Source: Effrenium voratum | Taxonomy: Eukaryota > Sar > Dinophyceae > Suessiales > Symbiodiniaceae | NCBI GenBank assembly: GCA_963377175.1 | Contig: CAUJNA010002857.1 | Location: forward strand, 62,001 to 126,000 | Reading direction: 5' to 3' | Length of the DNA: 64,000 nt | Part shown: positions 13,071 to 23,698 of the stretch, piece after piece | How positions within the stretch are numbered: the stretch's first letter is position 1 | How the letters are laid out: each line of letters starts with the position of its first letter | Position numbers and translations under genes: made by a program | The notes under the pieces: model-generated | The model's database searches: none | Told to the model about the DNA's origin: nothing | The model's input: the letters and a program-made list of their open reading frames with translations, nothing else

Positions 13071-15284
13071 AAGTTACTCAGTTCCGAGGGCTTGAGAGTC
13101 CAGCCAGAATTGCTGTTTGTGACAGACACGTGGCCGGCAGTTCTGCCCAAAGGAGCACATGCCTTGAGGCATGAGGGAATGTGACAGGTTGCAAAAGAGC
13201 CGCGAGAAGCCCCGGCTGCGGGGGGGAAACTTGAGGAGTTAAACAAAGCGAATTTTGTTTGACGCATGTGGTCACCGCCAACCAAATGCCACCTTTAAGA
13301 GAACCATTTGAGGCAGTTGGGCATGCCGCCAAAGATTTGCACAGACCTTCATGTCCTGCAGGAGGCAGTGAGCGGTGCCGAGTTGCAGGATCCAGGCGCC
13401 CAGGCGGGCTCAGTCTGGGACCTTTCGGTGCCTTCGGTTTTGCCAGACCAGCCCAGACCAGCCCGAGAAGAGCAACAGCAAATTGGAAAAAGTCGAACAG
13501 CCGGAGAAGAAAAATGGGAATGACAGACGTGCTGCGTGCGGCCACGAACAGCGAGGCGCACAGACATGAAGGTTCCTCGCAGTCTTGCCATCCTAAGCAT
13601 GGCTTAAGCTGAGTGAACGAAGGAAGCTCGGGACTCGCACGGCCCAAAGCTAAGCTACAAAAGGGCTTCGAGCCGCGAGCTATGATTTCTACCCGTGCGA
13701 CTGTTGCCAGTCATTTTCAAGTTGCCTTGATTGAGTTGCATTCCGCGTGTCTAATTGTTGGGGATTTTGCGTTTTCTTGATCTCGAGCAATTGCTGTAGT
13801 GAAAGGCTGACAAGTAATGGCATCATCGCATGGTCTGCCCGATGCATGTCATGTCACATGTTAAAGACGAACATGTTTGACTTCTGTTTTCAGATACTTC
13901 GAGACAATGCAACTGTTGATGACGCGGTAGCCCGGTTGCCTGCTTGCGTTTGGTGTGCGAGGCAGGCACACTATGTCGACATTGGATACCATGCAAATGT
14001 TTCTGGACTGCAGGCTGTCAAAAGTCAAAAGCCATCTTGCCATCTTCAAGCTGCGGTCAGAGGTTTCTCCTGTCCTTGTTGGCCGTGGGTGGAGCATGTT
14101 GGAGCCGTAGCTGTTGGGGCGGCTGCAGTCGGTGCTGGCAACAACCAGACAGTCAGGATGTCCGCGTAATCCTCCTTGCTGAGTTGTCATCAGGGTGCGT
14201 TTGTCGTGGGTCTTGACGCTGTCTGAAAGTCTTGCCCGCGGCATGCAACATATTGCCGCCGCCCGGTGGCCAGCGGCTGCAAAGTCTCCCGATCGAAGCC
14301 AGTCACAGTCAACGTCACAGCCTGCGCAGCGCAACCGAAGAGCTGAGCAGGCCCAACACGGATCCGCGTGTAGACACCCCTGCCAGAAGTCCTTGCGCCT
14401 TCTGGGTCCCGAAAGCTCCCAAATTCGGAGGGAAGGGAGTTGTTCCATTTGCCAGGACATTGCTTCGTTGATGCTGACTGCTCACTTTGGTGACACATCT
14501 CAAGCTGGCAATAGTTGCCACACACAAAACACGGCTGAAACGGGGACTGCTTAAGATAGGCCCTGCCTTGAAACAGTACGAGTCGGCAGCTACACTGCGC
14601 TCTCTTGATTCTACAAATTCCACATCTCCCTCCCCAGGCGGGACTCTCACCAATATGCCAACTATCTTGTCCAGAGCGTTCTCACGTGCCCTAGGGCCGG
14701 GTAAAGTCAAGCGCGCGTGAGAGGGAATCAGGAATAGCTAAGCCAACGTTAGCGTCAGCATGACACACGGGGCTGCGATTCACGGCACTTGATGCGACCA
14801 TGCCACACTTGCCACACTTGCCAGATCGCGTGTGCTAGAACCCGTACGGGCTGCCCGAGTTGACCATAGCTGAATGCAAGCTCATGCATAGTCAGCTGAG
14901 CTGCCGATGCAGCAACAGACAGCGATCACTTGGATGGCTGTTGCAGAATCGTGCATTTGCCGCCAAAAAATCACGCGGCGCCGAAACCCTGCATGGAAGT
15001 TCATTTAGCTCTTTGAACACTTGGACTGCAAAGAGACAGGGGTCGTTAGGAGCCTGGGGATGCTCTTGGCTTAGCATGAGGATTGCGAACGGGGACCCTT
15101 GCGGGTCAAGTCTGGGATGGCGAACGAAACAAACAGTTCAACTCGGTTTCCCAGCATTTCGCCGTCGCGAAAGAGAAACATGTCTGGTGCCAGGAGCAGT
15201 TCCCTGTGCCATCCCTTTGCCAGCGGTCAAGACGATCACAAGCCAATGTGATGGAACTACTAGCTTTGCTTTTTTGAAGTTGCA
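13071..15284. other. non-coding stretch, no gene recognised
   Basis: Several 100-200-codon frames exist on both strands around 13080-13650 and 13860-14720. They overlap one another, show no domain signature and have no partner repeats. I do not support any as a gene. Confidence 0.45.
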
Positions 15285-15975
15285 CTGGAAGGTATGGGTG
15301 ATCGCTCGATCGATAGGGTTACTGAGGCACCAGGGCAAAGGAAACTGATCTTGCGAGAGACTTCCCGCTCCGCTGACAGGCCGCTGCGCAAGAAGTATCG
15401 GGCCGGTGGCTCAGACCGTGCAACAAAGAGTGGAGAAAGTGTGAGTAGTTAGAGTGGCGTTCACAGAGAGTTTTTGTACGTGGTTCAGATAGAACACTCA
15501 AATCACGCCCGCATGCACACACATACACAACACAGAGTTTGCCCAGGTCATTTTGACAGAGAGGGCGGACAGAAGTTTGTGCGCGGAGGTGACAATCAAC
15601 AAGACAGGAAGAAGGGAGAGGCGCGCTCGGGTTGTTGTGCCATGTCGCAGCATGGTGTGCATTCTGAGGATTTGAATCAGAAACATGGGTGTCAGCCAGT
15701 TCTGTTTAGCCTTGAGAGGGGAGGGAGGCTGGGGGAGGGATTTGGAGCTGCCACCATGGAAGTGGCTTGGTGGCTGGAAGATAATCAACAATATCTAAAG
15801 TTTTAGCACAACGTGCTCTAGCGCGCATCACCAAGATGCCTCCAACATCACCACGACGCATCACCCTTTTTGCCACATTACGCTCGCGTATTGCGATGCC
15901 CCTCACAAGTAGTTGAAGATGGAGTTGACCAGCAAAGATACAGCGGCTCTTCTAAGAGTTGTTTCTTAGCCGTAT
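15285..15975. repeat. diverged dispersed repeat, copy 4
   Basis: Contains GGGCCGGTGGCTCAGACCG (15400-15418), AGAGAGGGCGGACAGAAG and AGAGGCGCGC, then the GGAGTTGACCAGCAAAGATACAG block at 15921-15943. It parallels 11690-12420 at an offset of about 3.55 kb, close to the period of the LRR units downstream. Confidence 0.55.
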
Positions 15976-18063
15976 CCCATTCTTGCCTTGTCGCCCCAGG
16001 ATGGCGAACGGTGGCTTGCATTAGTGACGAACACACTAAAATGCGTGGTAATCCTGCAAACATGTTACGTACTTAGAATCTTGCGCCTGACAAAAACAGT
16101 TCTACCTATACGACAGTTGAACAAGCGCCGCGTGCTCAATACGACAAAGGATGGCCAGAATGGACTTGCCGGCTCGGAAGTCTGCTTCAATGCAGGTGAG
16201 CATACAATATGGCAGTGAGGCATGGAGCCTGATAGTTCAAACACACGTAGGGGTCAGTATTTTTCGACTTTTGTATCATGGAGTTGGGTTCAATTGGGCT
16301 GCTGAAACGGCCTTGGGTGGAGCAGTCTCAAATGCACGGCTGGGAACTCAGAAACATCCCCTGGCTCGCCACCGTTGAGCCACAATCAAGCTTCTTTCAC
16401 ACCAGGCTCGAAGGCCCGGCTGAACCCACGATTTTTGCAGGCCACGCCGTTGGAGCCCTGATAAGTGCTGTATTTAACCATTGAGCCCACGCAGCACGCA
16501 AATGGATGAGGGAAGGTGACGAGGTAGAGATGCCAGGGATGCGGTTGCTGAACTTGCACTGGTCAATAACTCTGGGGATGCTTTGCAGCAGGCTGACCTA
16601 GGCTTACGCCGATTTTGGGACGACACACCTTGAACTGGTCTCAGCCAAACACACGCAAACAGCCCAACATGCCTTGAAACTCAAGACGATTCCCAGTTGT
16701 GTCTGTGGGAGCTCCGTGCAGATCCAAGGGCCCGTTTGTCGCAATGTCGCGCCCAGAGCCCAATAAAAAGCACTTGAGTGTCAAAAACCTTTGGCCGTTG
16801 CACGATGACGCCTGCCAGCTCTAAGACCTCGATGTAGCTGCGCTGCTGCTTCTTGGCCTCGAGCCAACCAGCATCCTGCAGCCTGTCCCGCACGGGCCAG
16901 TTGTACCTCTGGTAGCACGCATCCCACGCTTTGCATTGTGTGCAAGACTGACACTTTGATTGCTTGCGGCGTCAACAAATGAAAAGCAAGAGTTTCAAGA
17001 TCAACTGACCATCAAAAGAGGCAAAACCGAAAATTGTTGGTAAAAATCTGAACGTGGGTTTGCTGTTGATCGCCTGCAAGGGTTGGACGCCTCCGCCCGG
17101 CAGGAGAGCGAGCCGCAGGAGCGGCCGTTCGGGCGGAGCCCTTCTTGGGGCGTTGGGGCACAGCTTGGGGGAGTGTTGTGGGAGTGTTTTGTTTAGATTC
17201 GATGGCAAAAAGGAACCATGTGTTTCTAGATACTTATTAGAGGTAGCTGCAGTGCATGTTGGTGGTTTCCCAGGATCATTGTGGATCATCGGGAGAGCAT
17301 TGGAGCATTTGTCATGTTGGTTGATTTCCCGAAGAGATGAGGGGCATGGTTAGCACGATCAACAAAAAGCAGGTATTTTTTACAGGCAGGCAAATCAGCC
17401 GTGAGGAATGGATTTGTGCCGAAATTTGTACTTGGACCTCGATTTGAGGTGTAGTGTTCCAAGTTTCCAGGCTAACACGGCGTGTGCGCGGAGGAGGTTC
17501 CAAATGGCCCCAACCACACAAAGCGTGTGGATGCGCATGTTGGGGCCCATATGACAAACAACAGAAACACGGGAGGAAAAGGGCCGAAGAAGCGCGGAAG
17601 TAACGCAAGTAACGCGCAAGGTGCGCGGAAGACGAGTTTGTCCAGCCTTGGGTCTTTGCGGAGAAGCTTGCTAGATGATGAGCATGGTTTGGACATCCTT
17701 GGATTAGAAGCGTCGCACTTGAACATGCCGTTGCGTTGAAATGTAGTCATGGATGTAGTTCGCCATCACAGAGAATCGGGCAGTTCTTATCTAGCCGTCA
17801 GATATCTTTAGAACAAGGTTTAATTACTGTTGCTAACACAGACACATCGATTGTAAACGAAAACATGGGTGCCTCGTTGGCGCGAGAATTCAGCGAAAGG
17901 GGAAGCGCGTGGGCAAAGGGCATGCAGGAACAAGCAAGGCACACTCAGCAAGCAGAAAGCAGCAAGAAATATGTCCATGTGTTGCATTGTCACTCACAGC
18001 TAGACAGACAGCGGGAACGCTAGCAGCTCTTAACCAAGGAGCTAAATCCGGACACCTTGGAAG
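15976..18063. other. region upstream of the receptor gene; no exon identified
   Basis: Should hold the promoter and any 5' exons of the gene starting at 18064, since that first recognised exon begins at an acceptor-like AAG|GAG. I could not identify an upstream coding exon, a promoter element or a dinoflagellate spliced-leader relic by reading. Confidence 0.4.
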
Positions 18064-18315
18064 GAGTACGACCTGCAGAACATGTCGGGCCTGCTCGTCT
18101 TCCTGCGCGATGCCAACGTCCGCCTGGTGCGTCCTCAATTCCTTCGGGAATTGCACCAAGCCGGGCACGCCTGGCCCCGGCGCCAAGAGGCGGAGACGGC
18201 ACGGACGGCCAGCGGAGAGCCTGCGCTGCTCACCCACGACGAGTTGGAGCAGAAGGCCACGCAAGGCTGGCAGGCCTTCAGCATCCTGTCCTTCTCGCAC
18301 TGCTGGGAGGCCAAG
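18064..18315 (+). CDS. receptor gene exon, N-domain part 1
   Basis: 84 codons, starting after an AAG|GAG acceptor-like site. A methionine codon at 18082 could instead be the start, because an in-frame stop (TAA at 18043) lies upstream. The translation has an EYDLQN lead, then FLRDANVRLVRPQFL, WPRRQEAE and, at the end, SFSHCWEAK, wording I associate with a family greatly expanded in dinoflagellates. The exon ends CCAAG|GC, a GC donor. Function of the domain is not known to me; the hydrophobic strand followed by SHCWE recalls TIR-like or STAND-linked signalling folds, but this is speculation. Confidence 0.7.
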
Positions 18316-18411
18316 GCCCGGCTGTCGCGTCGCGTTCTTCCGAATGGTTTTTCAAGCCAATCAGCTGCAAAGGTCGTTTTGTTTTCTCTGGCCAAGAGGG
18401 AAAGTAAGCAG
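18316..18411 (+). other. 96-nt GC-AG intron
   Basis: Starts GCCCGG and ends GTAAGCAG before GAGCACCCGG. Its length is a multiple of three without stops, so a naive frame reads through it. Removing it joins SHCWEAK to EHPDPLGYQ, as expected for the family. Donor and acceptor both lie at AG|G. Confidence 0.7.
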
Positions 18412-18588
18412 GAGCACCCGGACCCGCTGGGCTATCAGCTCGCGATGCTGGTGGAGGCGCTGGAGGCCTTCCCCGCGGAGGTCACCCGCCGGCTGAATTG
18501 GGACACCCCCGTACTGGACCCCAACTGGGACGCCGCGGTGTTCATCGACTATGTGTCTCTGCACCAGTTCCAGAGGAGTGAGGCGGAG
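18412..18588 (+). CDS. receptor gene exon, N-domain part 2
   Basis: About 59 codons. Motifs in order: EHPDPLGYQL near the start, LVEALEAFP, and near the end DAAVFIDYVSLHQFQRSEAE, which is the core of the family (an acidic strand end FIDY followed by SLHQ). The 3' boundary is uncertain: a GA donor after GCGGAG (18588, phase 0) fits the acceptor at 19345, while a GT donor at about 18578 would fit an acceptor at 19379 with a phase change. Confidence 0.65.
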
Positions 18589-19233
18589 GACTCCGACCCT
18601 AGTGCGAGGGTTGAGGCAGGAGAATCAACAGCCAACAGCCCAGCACCCCTGACGCCCCTCAAGGTCTTTCAGCGATGAACGCACTGTCATCCATGCAGCA
18701 GGTGTAATCTTTGTCTCCAGCCTTCAACCCGAGGAGAGCTAAGTGTTGAATGCCTGCAGTTTGACAGGAAGGGGGGGATCAGTTGGCAGCGGCAAGTTGG
18801 ACACGTGGCGTCATGTCGTAAAACCCTTAACCGGCTTGGACGGTTTCAGGTCGCTGCTGCGTTGGGCGCTGAGACCTGTCTAAGCCGTTACAATTTCTCT
18901 CGGACTTACTTCAAGTTGATTGGTCATGTCACACAAGCCCTGGAGAAACCCACGGCCAGAAAAAGAACAAGAGGTTGACATCATTTGGAAATCACTTGTG
19001 TCTTCAGCTCTGTTCCTTTGGCATTCCTCTCCAATTTTGAATCTTGGAAAGGATTGTGGGAGTGCCCGCTGGCCAGTTCCTTCCAGAGGTTGCATGATAT
19101 CCTTTTCCTTCATCTTTTGTCCGTTCCTTTCCATGCATGCTTGCAAGCGTTTGAATCCTAACGAATGACATGAACGGAACGTTAAGGACACACCATCTCT
19201 CTCTTGTTTTCTTTCTCGCTATCCCTCTCTCTC

Positions 19234-19287
<54 letters not shown>

Positions 19288-19345
19288 TTTTTTCTCTCTC
19301 TCTCTCTCTCTCTCTTTCTTGACGTGTTTCTGTTCATGCCTCAAG
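18589..19345 (+). other. intron with CT microsatellite
   Basis: About 750 bases without coding content. The last 150 are almost pure pyrimidine, with (CT)n at 19193-19317 directly ahead of the acceptor, an extreme polypyrimidine tract. Confidence 0.6.
19193..19317. repeat. (CT)n microsatellite
   Basis: CT dinucleotide repeat broken by one short T run. It sits just upstream of the exon that completes the N-domain and may act as its polypyrimidine tract. Confidence 0.9.
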
Positions 19346-20026
19346 ACATTCATGCCTCGAGACACCTCTGGGGGCCAAGATGACGCCGCGTCACATGCCG
19401 CGCTGTTTCTGGAGGAGCCGTACTTCCAGGCGGCCATGCGGGGGATGCACACGCTGTACTGCCATGATGAGACGTACACCCTCCGCCTGGAGGATCTGAC
19501 GCCCACGGAGTGGGCGCCGCCAAGAGAGGCGGTCAGTCTGTACAGCGCCAAGGACCGCGGCGTGTGCAGCGTCCCCCTGGCCAAGCTCCATGCCCCGCCC
19601 GCCCACCAACGTGGACAGTGCCCTGCCACCTGCAGTGACTGGCCACTTCACGCCAACAACACCCCGTACAACGAGCGGGGGTGGTGCGCTGCCGAACAGC
19701 AGTGGTCTCTTTCCAGGGACAATTCCTGGAAGAGCATGCGCCTCCCCCTGGGCACGCCGGAGATCTGCGAGGCCCCGCTGACCCCGGAGGCCTTCGCTGA
19801 CGCCGTGCGGGCGGGGGGCCTGAAGTTCACCCACCGCGGTGACGCGGAGCCGGTGCTGCGGCTGCAGCGGCACGTCTTCGAGTCGAAAACCGCGGTGACC
19901 CCAAGCCTGGGCTTCAGCCACCTGGGTCCGGACGGGGTGCGGGCGGCCGCAGACTGCCTGCCCCACTGCAGGCGGCTGGCGGAGCTGAGCCTCATCAACA
20001 GCAACGCGGGGGACGAGGGAGCCCAG
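19346..20026 (+). CDS. receptor gene exon, N-domain part 3 and first LRR
   Basis: About 227 codons. Motifs in order: EEPYFQAAMRGMHTLYCHDE, TLRLEDLTP, VSLYSAKD, RGWCAAEQQWSLS, PLTPEAFADAV, LKFTHRGDAEPVLRLQRHVF, then a first LRR of 28 residues ending AGDEGAQ. A segment between HAPPAHQRG and NTPYNERGWC looks longer than I expect and may hide a small intron. The 5' boundary (TCAAG|ACATTC, or CCAAG|ATGAC at 19379) is uncertain. The 3' boundary is a GC donor (CCCAG|GCCGCG), leaving the LRR in the same phase as every following cassette. Coding DNA is GC-rich with GC-ending codons. Confidence 0.7.
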
Positions 20027-20678
20027 GCCGCGAGCTGCAGAGACGGGAAGGGGGGAGAGGGCTGGGTGTCCCCAAAGCTGTGCTTCCGGTGGGCAAATCT
20101 CCATGGAGCCCTTAGCTTCAAGACCCCTCTCCTTTAAAATAATTGTCAAACCCTCAGAAGGTAGACTAGCTGTTCCATAGTAAGAAGTTTGCCTCTTTAG
20201 GCCCTGCAAAAGGTTCTGTCATGAGTAACCTCCTCAAGGTGGGCAAGGTCAAGGAGAAACCTATTTGAGGGTCCCCTGATACATCCGGACCTCTCCGCTC
20301 CTTTCCTTTTGTGAATCCTTGTTCGGCCAATAGGTTTGAACAACAAACTTGTGCCTTACTTGTCAGAGCTGGAGGTTGGGGTTGCCTCGTTGAGGAGACT
20401 AGCCTTAATGTTGATGTGGTTAGGAATTGTATCCCTGGCAACTATGAACAGAACTCAATTATGAGCACGCTTTGACAAACACATTGGCGCTAGCTTCAGG
20501 AAATTTCAGGAATCAACAATTGTGCTTGCTAGGTTTTCGACTTGTGGTCCGGCGGAAAGCGACATCTTCAACCGGGAGAGTGAGTGCCGGGAGGGGTGCC
20601 CGCGGCCACGGTTGGCCAGGTGGCCCGAGGCCACGGCCTGTTTTAGGCAAGACCGTGCGAGTGGGGAGAGCGCGGCAG
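20027..20678 (+). other. intron before cassette D
   Basis: 652 bases, GC-AG by the proposed boundaries. No repeat shared with the A/B/C introns was noticed except the GCAAGACCGTG-like lead into D. Confidence 0.6.
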
Positions 20679-20762
20679 GTCTTGGCCCGTGGCCTGGAGA
20701 ATTGCAGTCCCCTGGAGCTGCTGTGGCTCTTCCAGAACAGCATCGGCGACAATGGCTGCAAG
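20679..20762 (+). CDS. LRR cassette exon D
   Basis: 84 nt, phase 0/0, acceptor CGGCAG|GTC, donor GGCTGCAAG|GCT. Encodes one 28-residue LRR related to type C (begins VLARGLENC, core LWLFQN, ends DNGCK). The most divergent cassette, and the founder-like first copy of the array. Exposed residues at 16, 18 and 19 are W, F, Q. Confidence 0.8.
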
Positions 20763-20869
20763 GCTGGGAGGGCATCGACAGGATTTGCAGGCTTGACCTG
20801 CCTGGCTACCCTCGCTTGGGAAGTCACTTTTTGGCATATGGTGCTTGAGTTAGGCGAGATTTAGATGGC

Positions 20870-21240
20870 TCCTCGTTGCAGAGTGGTGAACTTTGTAAGC
20901 TGCACATTAATAGCATTCTGTTTGCTTTGAGGCAGCTGTCACATGGCCCATATGTTTTCCACGCTCCCGGAGAGGGTGCAAATCCAGCAATTATTCATAC
21001 AGTTAGCAAATCACGCTTGCCAGGCACAATGCTGCATTGTTTTTGTGCAAATTTGCGAAGGTGGTGTTTGAGCTTTTGCTCAAAGCTCCCCAAGCAGAGC
21101 TTCAAAGCTTTCAGATTTTCCCTGCAACAGGAAGTGGAACATCCCTGCCTGCTTTTGACAGGAAGTGGCTGGAGGTTTAGGTCATGGATGACAGGCATTT
21201 CGGGGGCTGAGTTGGAAGATATCTATTTCTTTTTATGATC
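20870..21240 (+). pseudogene. ghost LRR unit 1 (exon lost)
   Basis: Carries the same leader blocks as the introns ahead of A and B cassettes (TTGAGCTTTTGCTCAAAGC, AGAGCTTCAAAGCTTTC, TCCCTGCAACAGG), but no LRR follows; GACAGGAAGTGGCTGGAGG takes its place. Read as a relative of the A/B units whose exon has decayed. Confidence 0.55.
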
Positions 21241-22176
21241 CCTTCCATAATGGCCAGTGTCAGATTACTCCCGCCAAAACTTGTTGGATTCAGCCATATC
21301 ATGAGCAGAGTCTTCAATGAATTGCTTTTTTTGCGCTGGCTGCAGAGTCGGTTCAAAAGGCTGGCGCCAGGATGCTCCAAAGCCTTGAGATGAACAGGGA
21401 CAGGAATTCACATGTTCTTCCGATGATGGTTCCTTGGAAATCAGACGCGTAAAAGCGATGATGTGTTGCTGTATGTCCGAAAGTTAGATAGAGTTGGGGG
21501 ATATGTTGAAGCATTCTTCGAGAATTATGCCGGATAAGCGCATGAGCGCCCCAAGATATGGTTTTTGCCCCAGTCGCCCCTGAGCATCATTCCGTGACCA
21601 TGGCAAAAATTGCCATTCCAAATTCCGGGAATGGGTTTCAAGCTTTTCAGGCCACAAGCCGCAGCTCCAAGCAACATGTTCCTTGAATGATGGATCCTGC
21701 CCCTCATTACCTGAAATCCCTCTCCCCTGCCTGTATTTCTGCCATTGCAGGAACAACCACTTGCTCGCCTTTCTTCACTTGAAAGATGCCCGAATAGAGT
21801 TGCTTTGCAAGCCGTCACTTCTTCCAAATGGTGCTCGAAATCGTGACGTTCCTTTGCCAGCCTCATGCGCCTGTTTGATTGAGACTGAAACCTGCACCAC
21901 ATCTTTTGGCTTTTTCTCTTTTCCCGCACTGCCGGAGAGGTTTTCAGCCAGTAGACAACTTACTGTACCAGCCACCAGTGCTGACAGGCTTCTGTCCAAC
22001 TTTGACAGGTGGTGTTTCAGCTCTCGCGCTCTCGAGGCGTTTTCGTCCCAAGTGGAGCTTCGAAGCTTTCGGAGGCTCCCTGCACTGGGGAATTGGGGCG
22101 GAGTGTTGGGCGGAGTGTCGGGCGGAGCCCGTGGCACCCTGGCCTTCACCGGGCCGCCCGCTGGGTCGCTGGGCAG

Positions 22177-22260
22177 GCGCTGGCCGCCGCCCTCGCCGGG
22201 CACCGCGGGCTCCGGGACCTGAACCTCGACGCCAACGGCTTCGGGGACGCCGGGGCCGAG
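22177..22260 (+). CDS. LRR cassette exon A1
   Basis: 84 nt, acceptor GGGCAG|GCG, donor GCCGAG|GCC. One 28-residue LRR: scaffold ALAAALAGHRGLR and NGFGDAGAE. Residues at positions 14, 16, 18, 19 are D, N, D, A. Flanks are nearly identical to those of A2 for hundreds of bases. Confidence 0.85.
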
Positions 22261-23121
22261 GCCGGGGCAATCGGAGCCCGGGGACGAGAGAGTTGCCCCC
22301 CCGTGGCTCTGGGTGTTGGCTCCGGGTGGCAGCGTGGCTTTTTTTTGCAGTCTGGAATTTAGCGATCTTTGTGGCCACATGATTGACAAGCTTTGACGGT
22401 AATGAATAGGCTTGACAGAAGAGCCAACTGTGGGGATGGTCAAATGTTTCGCTGCTCAGCTTGCTTGCAATTGCGTCTGCCAAGCCTGTGTTGCTATTTA
22501 CTCTTGCTTTGTTTGTTCTCTTGCCTGTGTGCAGGTGGTTTGTGGGTCGAGTTGAGGTAGCGAAACACCTGCGAGAGGTATGCAGGAGCCCTTGGCTTTG
22601 AGGTTAGTCTCAATCAATTGCCTTCTCTGGGAACACTTCTGGCGTGAACACAATCATTCGCCATCTTAAGTACCTGCGATTTGGCCCCCCACCACCCCCA
22701 ACCCGACATCACCAAACGTTGTCATGCTTGTCGGCAATAACTTTCGTGCTCACTCTGCTTTCAGGGCCGAAGGCCTCTCTTCTCTTTTTCACAAGCCGTG
22801 CCTTGCTGACGGAACTGTTGTTCACATGGTGCTCGGGTTTGGAGAGTTCATAGACGGCCCTCGTTTGCGGGTTGGTGAACTTCAGCTTCCCCATGTCTTT
22901 TTTTTGGCTTCACTCTTTTCGCACGCTGCCTGAGTGTGATTCGGAAGTTGGTGCTTGAGCTTTTGCCCAAAGCTCTCGAAGCTTTCCCGAGTCCCAAGTG
23001 GAGCTCAAACCTTTCGGATGCTCCCTGCGCCGGGGTCTGGGGCCGGAACCCGTGGGTTCGAAGGGCTCGGCGGAGGTTGGGGGCGGAGCTCCGGGGGGCG
23101 GAGGCCGGGGGCTGGGGCCAG
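22261..23121 (+). other. A1-B1 intron
   Basis: 861 bases. It ends with the unit leader (TTGAGCTTTTGCCCAAAGC, GAGTCCCAAGTGGAGCTC, CGGATGCTCCCTGCGCC). Near-identical copies separate A2-B2, A3-B3 and A5-B5. Short frames on both strands recur only because the intron is duplicated. Confidence 0.75.
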
Positions 23122-23205
23122 GCCCTGGGCGCGGCGCTGCGGCAGATGCCGCGGCTGCAGACGCTGAGGCTCAGCGAAAACCAGATCGGGGTCAAGGGCG
23201 CCCAG
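23122..23205 (+). CDS. LRR cassette exon B1
   Basis: 84 nt, acceptor GGCCAG|GCC, donor GCCCAG|GCG. LRR scaffold ALGAALRQMPRLQ and NQIGVKGAQ. Exposed residues 14, 16, 18, 19 are T, R, S, E. A GGTAAGATA further right (23241) could serve as a GT donor, but it would add residues that break the 28-residue period and it is not conserved in B2, B5 or B7. Confidence 0.85.
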
Positions 23206-23614
23206 GCGGGAAGGGGGAGGGGAAGTTTGAGGGGGCGAGGGGGTAAGATAAACCTCCCAAATCAGGAGTAAAGAGAAATTGACTATTCATGACACCCCCG
23301 AGATTTCAACATGTCAATCTGCTCCGTTGCAAGAAGATAGTTTTGCCGCGCCGGGCGGGGGTCGGTGAGCTCTGCTTTTGGCACAGAAGAATGGTTTGCC
23401 AGTTGTGGATGTGCCTTGTCACTTGCATCTGGAAAGGGCGATGTCAATCATGGATTCTGTGCGGTTTACGTAACGATGTCCAGCGCAGGCTTCTTGAAAC
23501 GAGCGCCTGATGCTTGTTCAAACATCCAGCTGAGCTTGCCTAACTTCGTAGTCATTGCTTCCCAGGGCAAAAAAGGCACAGCCTCAAGACCTGCGCCGAG
23601 CACCGTCCCCGCAG

Positions 23615-23698
23615 GCACTGGCCCGCGGCCTGGAGGGCACCACTGCCCTGCAGCTGCTGTGGCTTTGGGGGAACCAAATTGGCGATCCCGGCTGCCAG
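23615..23698 (+). CDS. LRR cassette exon C1 (C' subtype)
   Basis: 84 nt, acceptor CCGCAG|GCA, donor TGCCAG|GCC. LRR scaffold ALARGLEGTTAL, ending GDPGCQ (P where others have A). Variable residues Q13, W16, W18, G19. Upstream intron wording (CAAAAAAGGCACAGCCTC) is shared only with C6, defining a subtype. Confidence 0.85.

Noticed and set aside
13078..14720. Several 100-200-codon frames on both strands
   Set aside because: They overlap each other, have no domain signature or conserved partner, and lie in GC-rich non-coding DNA where such frames arise by chance.
21775..22483. Arg/Pro/Gly-rich frames overlapping the A and B cassettes on either strand (recurring in each unit)
   Set aside because: Out-of-frame shadows of GC-rich LRR exons; the 28-residue register exists only in the chosen frame.
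22696..22933. Recurring 60-70-codon frames in the A-B introns (for example one starting MLVGNNFRAH)
   Set aside because: They recur because the intron is duplicated; no LRR or other domain, and they contain no splice-consistent boundaries.
23206..23260. GT donor (GGTAAGATA) extending the B exon
   Set aside because: It would add a Gly/Arg-rich tail that breaks the LRR period, and copies B2, B5 and B7 have GGTAATGATA instead.
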